DNA from: PVC group bacterium
GTDB taxonomy: Bacteria; Verrucomicrobiota; Kiritimatiellia; SS1-B-03-39; UBA6053
Assembly: GCA_003565815.1 (NCBI GenBank)
Contig: PXAS01000499.1
Coordinates: forward strand, 1 to 10,409
Direction: 5' to 3'
DNA length: 10,409 nucleotides
Part shown: one piece after another, positions 7,498 through 10,409 of the stretch
Layout of the letters: each line of letters starts with the position of its first letter
How positions within the stretch are numbered: position 1 is the first letter of the stretch
Notes under the pieces: model-generated
The model's input: the letters and a program-made list of their open reading frames with translations, nothing else
What the model was told of the DNA's origin: nothing
The model's database searches: none
Program-made: the position numbers and the translations under genes

Positions 7498-7585
7498 GGA
7501 GAGGTGGCAGAGTGGTCGATTGCGGCGGTCTTGAAAACCGCTGAGCCGCAAGGCTCCGGGGGTTCGAATCCCTCCCTCTCCGCCA
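7498..7585 (+). tRNA. tRNA-Ser (anticodon UGA)
   Basis: The gene spans 88 nt including an encoded CCA. The acceptor stem GGAGAGG (7498-7504) pairs with CCTCTCC (7575-7581), followed by discriminator G (7582) and CCA (7583-7585). The D arm contains AGTGGTCGAT. The anticodon stem GCGGT/ACCGC encloses the loop CTTGAAA with anticodon TGA at 7532-7534. The long variable arm GAGCCGCAAGGCTC is typical of class II tRNA-Ser. The T arm has TTCGAAT in the loop. Discriminator G and the long variable arm both fit serine identity. It reads UCA and other UCN codons. A copy of its 3' end occurs 124 bp downstream. Confidence 0.97.
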
Positions 7586-7595
7586 ATTTGCCCCA
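7567..7595 (+). repeat. Direct repeat, copy 1 (tRNA-Ser 3' end plus 10 bp)
   Basis: This 29-bp block covers the tRNA from the T-loop end through CCA and continues with ATTTGCCCCA. It is identical to 7691-7719. The identity stops at 7596, where copy 1 has T and copy 2 has A. A repeat that includes a tRNA 3' end resembles an integrase attachment site, but the two copies are only 124 bp apart. Confidence 0.9.
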
Positions 7596-7620
7596 TCTAC
7601 CGCCGGGATTCGAACGGGGA

Positions 7621-7719
7621 GGGGTTCGAAACGAAGCGAGGTACGAGCGAAGTAGGCCCTGCGAAGCGGGGAAGGAGCGAAGCGACTGGCAATCCCTCCC
7701 TCTCCGCCAATTTGCCCCA
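7621..7719 (+). repeat. Partial duplication of tRNA-Ser 3' half with a 60-nt insert
   Basis: Positions 7621-7630 (GGGGTTCGAA) repeat the tRNA T-arm at 7559-7568. Positions 7691-7719 repeat the T-stem, acceptor 3' strand, CCA and 10 bp of flank exactly. Between them, inside what would be the T-loop, lie 60 nt (7631-7690) with GCGAAG at 7647, 7661 and 7677, and CGAAGCGA at 7632 and 7678. The insert contains the hairpin CCCTGC-GAA-GCGGGG (7657-7671), six pairs including one T-G. The copy cannot form a tRNA because the 5' half is absent. The structure is plain in the sequence; the order of events (duplication then insertion) is inferred. Confidence 0.8.
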
Positions 7720-8270
7720 AGGCAGCACATGAAAAACATCCGACTTGTGGCGTCCGTACAGCACGGGAAAGAATGGGACCGATAACGGAGGGAAAGAACG
7801 AAACATGGTCGACGGAGATTTTTTTATTTTTTGGTGATCAGGCAGGTCCTCAAGTTTTTTTGTCGATTGGTGTTGGAGCACGCGGAAAGAAACCCCAAAG
7901 GGGTCTGGAACCCCTCAAAACGGCTTCCCTCGATGTGAGTTTCTTGGGAGTGAAACCGCGAATGTTTCCAAGCGAGGATCTGCGTCCCCCCACCCCAACA
8001 GCATGCAGAAAATGGAACCAACGGATGCCTGCGCCGGACAACGGATAAGGAGAGGAAAAACGTGGAGCAACATTCGCCGGCACGTCTGATTTTTTGAAGA
8101 GAAACGGTGGGGGTTCAACGCATGGAGACGGAGCTTCATGAAGTTTATCGGAAATCGATTTTGAAGACCACGGCGCGGGACGCGCCGCCTCCATATTTCA
8201 ACCCTTCCTCACTCAAAAAATCAGCCGTGCATTCGCGCAGTTCCTTTCCCAACGGTCTCCACCATGCTGG
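7720..8270. other. Intergenic region without a convincing gene
   Basis: Frames of about 60-115 codons exist here, but none has a ribosome binding site, recognisable motif or protein-like composition, and they overlap each other on both strands. Visible elements are T-runs at 7819-7832 and 7855-7861 that could mark the end of tRNA-Ser transcription, though no stable hairpin precedes them. There is also a hairpin AGGGGT-CTGGA-ACCCCT at 7899-7915, a pairing ACGTG/CACGT (8060-8085) followed by six T at 8090-8095, a 10-bp palindrome CTTCATGAAG at 8134-8143, and the hairpin at 8171-8187 listed separately. Confidence 0.6.
8171..8187. repeat. Short GC-rich palindromic hairpin
   Basis: CGGCGCG (8171-8177) pairs perfectly with CGCGCCG (8181-8187) around the loop GGA. 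Seven G/C pairs make it one of the most stable small stems in the window. No T-run follows on either strand, so it is not a standard terminator. It resembles the REP-type palindromes of other bacteria, but no second copy is present here. Confidence 0.5.
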
Positions 8271-8457
8271 ATCAGTGTTTATCAGTGTCCATCAGTGGTT
8301 CGAATTTTCTGATTCTTCCACACCTTCGCCCTCCTGAATCCGTGTCCATCCGTGTATATCCGTGGTTGAACTCTTCTGATTTCTTCCACACCTTCGCCCG
8401 CCTGAATCCATGTCCATCCGTGTATATCCGTGGTTGAACTCTTCTGATTTCTTCCTC
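8271..8457. repeat. Tandem repeat, three 67-68 bp units with ATCCGTG subrepeats
   Basis: Unit A (8271-8337) is diverged and has ATCAGTG in place of ATCCGTG. Unit B (8338-8405) and unit C (8406 to ~8457, truncated) differ at one position over their shared first ~50 bp. Each unit begins with three 10-bp subunits (in B, ATCCGTGTCC, ATCCGTGTAT, ATCCGTGGTT), followed by a pyrimidine-rich tail ending near CTTCGCC and CTGA. Another partial subunit, ATCCGTGGGT, occurs near 8497. Frames through it yield repetitive peptides such as NHGYTRMDTDSGG that are not real proteins. Repeats of this type are known to me as dispersed intergenic sequences in Verrucomicrobiota and neighbouring phyla. Confidence 0.85.
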
Positions 8458-8504
8458 TGCCAAAGCCTCAGTCCACCGGAGCGGGTTTTCAAAATTATCC
8501 GTGG

Positions 8505-8542
8505 GTCGGAAAGGAAATTTTTCAGGCTTCCGACGCTCGGAA
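8505..8542. other. Two mutually exclusive hairpins just downstream of queE
   Basis: TTCCGAC at 8528-8534 can pair with GTCGGAA at 8505-8511 (16-nt loop). Its TTCCGA part can instead pair with TCGGAA at 8537-8542 (3-nt loop CGC). Both use the same strand segment, so only one can form. They lie 9-46 bases past the queE stop on the minus strand and may protect or end that transcript, but neither is followed by a clear T-run. Confidence 0.35.
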
Positions 8543-8550
8543 AGGCTGGG

Positions 8551-9198
8551 TCACACTCCCCGGGCGTTGGGATCCCAGATGAACTTGTGCATTTGCAGTT
8601 GCAGGCGGACGGGCAGGCCTTCGTCGAGGATCCATTCGGCCAGTTCATGGAATTCCACTTCGCCCCAGACCGGCGAAAAAAGCACCGGACAACGTTCGTT
8701 GAGTTTTTCGCGGAGCACCAATTCCTTGGCCCACTCGTAGTCCAGGCGGTCTTTGATGACGAATTTGAGTTCGTCGGTGTCGGTGAGCAGATCGAGGTTG
8801 GCCATCCGGTTGCGGGACATCATTCCGGAACCCGGACATTTCAGGTCCATGATGCGGCGGACGCGGGGGTCGACTTTGGAAATGTCGAGGCTGCCGGAGG
8901 TTTCGAGCATGACCTCGTATCCGTGGTCACACAGGCGGGCCATCAGGGGAAGCGCTCCTTCCTGTACCAATGGTTCGCCACCGGTGACTTCCACCAGTTT
9001 GCAGGGATATCCGGAAATGGCGTCCATGACTTGGTCAATGGACATTTCCCGTCCTTCGTAAAAGGTGTATTCCGAATCGCACCAGGCACAGCGCAAATTG
9101 CAAAAGGACAGGCGGATGAAAATACACGGCCATCCCGCGCGGTCTCCCTCGCCTTGGATGCTGAAGAAGATCTCGTTGACGGTAAGGGCGTTACTCAT
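8551..9198 (-). CDS. queE: 7-carboxy-7-deazaguanine synthase (QueE, radical SAM)
   Basis: This 215-aa radical SAM enzyme converts 6-carboxytetrahydropterin to 7-carboxy-7-deazaguanine in queuosine/preQ0 synthesis. Visible features are FSIQGEG (12-18), the cluster motif CNLRCAWC with Cys33, Cys37 and Cys40 (CX3CX2C), TGGEP (72-76) for SAM binding, ETSGS (99-103), DLKCPGSG (118-125) and LQMHKFIWDP (201-210). The length is typical. The frame runs further upstream, but the ATG at 9198 puts the FSIQGEG motif at its usual place. That ATG overlaps the end of the preceding gene by 8 bp (9191-9198), and no clear Shine-Dalgarno is present, which suggests translational coupling. No queC or queD is in view, so the rest of the pathway must be elsewhere. 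The function is secure, although its neighbours are not related to deazaguanine synthesis. Confidence 0.95.
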   Translation of the reverse strand: MSNALTVNEIFFSIQGEGDRAGWPCIFIRLSFCNLRCAWCDSEYTFYEGREMSIDQVMDAISGYPCKLVEVTGGEPLVQEGALPLMARLCDHGYEVMLETSGSLDISKVDPRVRRIMDLKCPGSGMMSRNRMANLDLLTDTDELKFVIKDRLDYEWAKELVLREKLNERCPVLFSPVWGEVEFHELAEWILDEGLPVRLQLQMHKFIWDPNARGV

Positions 9199-10210
9199 GG
9201 AAAGAACCGTCCAAACCGGCGGCGCGTTGCAAGGGGGAGGACTCCGGGAAAATTTCCAAAAAGCGTCGGGCAAGTTTCGCTGCCCCGCCGGGATCCCCGA
9301 GATCCCGGGTGAGGATCACGCTCATATGGGCCGAGGCCATGGCGTCGCTTTCGTGATACCTGCCCCATCCGCCGCTCCCGAAGCCCTCCTCGTCCACGTC
9401 GTCGGGCCGCACACGCTGCATCAATTCCGCGCCCCGCAGAAAATCGGCCAAGGCGATTTCGAGCAGGTTTTTGACTTCCGGATCCAGCACTTCCGCATGC
9501 AAATCGCCCGTCCGCCGAGCTTTGCGGACCCGCAGAAGTCCGCGGGAGACATGCAGTTGGAAATCATCTGGATTTTTTTCCAGACCTTCTTCAATGAAGT
9601 CGATGGCGAGTTCCAAGGATTCGGACTGCAACCAGAATCCGCCCGCCATATAGCCCTGGATGTAACCGGGATCGCTCATGGTCATGACCCGGAACCAGGG
9701 CAACAATTCCCGCCCGTCGGTGTGGGCATGGGGTTTGTTTGGATCGCGCCAGGGTTTCACTTCCCGGTGCAGGCGTCCGATCGGCCCCCGGAAATCCCGC
9801 TCCGCTCGGGGGATCAGGGTCGCGGTGCCCGCATGTTCGTGGTCGATTTCCAGCCCCGCAATGTCTTCAGGGTCATGCTCGTGGTGATGCTCGTGATGAT
9901 CATGCACCCCCAGTTCGCTTTGGTGTTCGTCCACTTCGTCGGCAAGTTCCTCCGCACTCATGGCCGAGTGATGGGCCGCATACCCGACTCCGGCGTGCAG
10001 GTAACGTTCGGTTTTGATGAACATGACATCGCTGAGGGTGGTCCGGAATTCTCCGAACATGACCGCCAGCGAACTGCTGTTGCGCCGGGCCCGCTCCTCC
10101 TCGTCACGGACCCGCCCGCCGGAATACGCCAGTGGATCGACCCGCATCGACAGCAGGGCGTTGATCAGAAGAACGGCCAATGTGAACAGGGGAAACAACA
10201 GGGATTTCAT
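9191..10210 (-). CDS. Membrane-anchored TPR-like protein with histidine-rich segment
   Basis: This 339-aa protein has an N-terminal signal anchor at residues ~3-21 (MKSLLFPLFTLAVLL and on), which likely places the rest outside the cytoplasmic membrane. Residues 96-126 hold ten histidines, including HDHHEHHHEH at 103-112, mixed with Asp/Glu, and His161/His163 follow; this suggests metal binding. Residues ~165-265 and ~285-335 contain TPR-like helix pairs, for example GYMAGGFWLQSESLELAIDF and EEGLEKNP with the A/G/P spacing of TPRs. AAGTATATC-like promoters are not seen. The start follows AAGGAG with a 9-nt spacer and lies 2 bp after the stop of a probable ABC permease, so it probably serves that transporter or its cargo. 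It overlaps queE by 8 bp. I do not recognise a named family; TPR-like and His-rich are what can be seen. Confidence 0.8.
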   Translation of the reverse strand: MKSLLFPLFTLAVLLINALLSMRVDPLAYSGGRVRDEEERARRNSSSLAVMFGEFRTTLSDVMFIKTERYLHAGVGYAAHHSAMSAEELADEVDEHQSELGVHDHHEHHHEHDPEDIAGLEIDHEHAGTATLIPRAERDFRGPIGRLHREVKPWRDPNKPHAHTDGRELLPWFRVMTMSDPGYIQGYMAGGFWLQSESLELAIDFIEEGLEKNPDDFQLHVSRGLLRVRKARRTGDLHAEVLDPEVKNLLEIALADFLRGAELMQRVRPDDVDEEGFGSGGWGRYHESDAMASAHMSVILTRDLGDPGGAAKLARRFLEIFPESSPLQRAAGLDGSFHE

Positions 10211-10212
10211 GT

Positions 10213-10407
10213 TTACACGCTCCTTGCTTGGAAAAGGCGGATGGTTGCGGAAACCAGCAACGCCATCCAGAGGCAGGCATACAGGAAAAGCATCAGGAAC
10301 TCGCCGCCCGCCAGCGGGGCCACTCCGTCGGTGTAACGGACGACCAGGTTCAGTCTTCCGGGGTTGGGCAAGACATGAAGAATGGGAAAATTGCGTCCGA
10401 AATTGAT
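10213..10407 (-). CDS. C-terminal part of a probable ABC-2 type permease (partial)
   Basis: The minus-strand frame is open from the window edge to TAA at 10215-10213 and gives 64 residues. It begins INFGRNFPILHVLPNPGRLN and ends with a hydrophobic helix from about FLMLFLYACLWMALLVS, then TIRLFQARSV. A segment of LPNxxRLN type, then a loop of about 20 residues, a final membrane helix and a short basic tail is the usual ending of ABC-2 permease subunits. The stop is 2 bp from the TPR-like gene, so the two are co-transcribed. Only the tail is visible, so the membrane-protein call is firm and the family is moderately supported. Confidence 0.6.
   Translation of the reverse strand: MNFGRNFPILHVLPNPGRLNLVVRYTDGVAPLAGGEFLMLFLYACLWMALLVSATIRLFQARSV
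10220..10225 (-). promoter_or_regulatory. Shine-Dalgarno sequence for the TPR-like protein
   Basis: AAGGAG on the minus strand lies 9 nt before the ATG at 10210 and inside the last codons of the permease gene, supporting both the start and operon linkage. Confidence 0.65.
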
Positions 10408-10409
10408 GA

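Noticed and set aside
4570..7544. Long plus-strand open frames opposite tyrA-cmk, hisC and pheA
   Set aside because: All are mirror frames of well-identified enzymes and lack protein-like motifs or ribosome binding sites.
7567..7719. Integrative element bounded by attL/attR at tRNA-Ser
   Set aside because: The direct repeats look like attachment sites but enclose under 100 bp, with no integrase or cargo in the window. At most this is a relic.
7452..7739. Minus-strand frames reading GRDSNPRSLAAQRF and EREGFEPPEPCGSAVF
   Set aside because: These are the well-known false peptides produced by translating a tRNA-Ser gene and its flank in antisense.
7773..8194. Frames of 91 and 114 codons in the intergenic region
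   Set aside because: They oppose each other, lack start signals and show low-complexity, unstructured composition.
8271..8457. CRISPR array
   Set aside because: The repeated units are contiguous with no unique spacers, and no cas gene is nearby.
8272..8648. Minus-strand frames with repeated HGYTRMDTDSGG-type peptides
   Set aside because: The peptide repeats simply mirror the ATCCGTG tandem array, and there is no ribosome binding site or domain.
8410..10336. Plus-strand frames of 300 and 423 codons opposite queE and the TPR-like gene
   Set aside because: They are antisense shadows. The minus strand carries queE motifs and an N-terminal signal anchor with a Shine-Dalgarno, and the first frame starts inside the tandem repeat.

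Overview
This GC-rich bacterial window has compact, overlapping genes and, around positions 7390 and 7560-8510, intergenic DNA rich in short repeats. The aromatic amino-acid gene order, the GHL10-type secreted glycoside hydrolase and the style of the repeats (TCGAAC-type and ATCCGTG-type iterations) point to the PVC superphylum, most likely Verrucomicrobiota. That assignment is an inference from recollection of such genomes, not from a marker gene.

Layout. (1) Positions 1-3227, plus strand: the tail of an unidentified gene, then a 61-aa single-pass membrane protein, a glyoxalase II-like metallo-beta-lactamase hydrolase and a 771-aa exported GHL10 protein. The last three are joined by ATGA stop/start overlaps. 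(2) Positions 3229-7340, minus strand: an aromatic amino-acid operon in the order pheA (chorismate mutase/prephenate dehydratase/ACT), hisC-type aminotransferase, then one reading frame that fuses prephenate dehydrogenase (TyrA) to cytidylate kinase (Cmk). A previously overlooked 56-aa reading frame lies downstream and converges on the GHL10 gene. (3) Positions 7341-8550: a spacer with a TCGAAC repeat, a well-formed promoter, a tRNA-Ser(UGA) gene with encoded CCA, a partial duplication of the tRNA 3' end interrupted by a 60-nt GCGAAG-rich insert, about 550 bp without a convincing gene, and a three-copy tandem repeat of 67-68 bp units built from ATCCGTG-like subunits. (4) Positions 8551-10409, minus strand: the C-terminus of a probable ABC-2 type permease, a membrane-anchored TPR-like protein with a histidine-rich segment, and queE (7-carboxy-7-deazaguanine synthase), packed with a 2-bp gap and an 8-bp overlap.

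How the genes work together. PheA makes prephenate and then phenylpyruvate. TyrA converts prephenate to 4-hydroxyphenylpyruvate. The HisC-type transaminase can aminate both keto acids, so the operon covers the terminal Phe and Tyr steps. Cmk (CMP/dCMP phosphorylation) is not part of this pathway. Its presence is best explained by descent from the pheA-hisC-tyrA-aroA-cmk-rpsA gene order known from proteobacteria, with aroA lost and tyrA joined to cmk.

No phage, CRISPR, toxin-antitoxin or defence system is visible. The most unusual items are the TyrA-Cmk fusion, the interrupted duplication of the tRNA-Ser 3' end, and the His-rich TPR protein beside an ABC permease.
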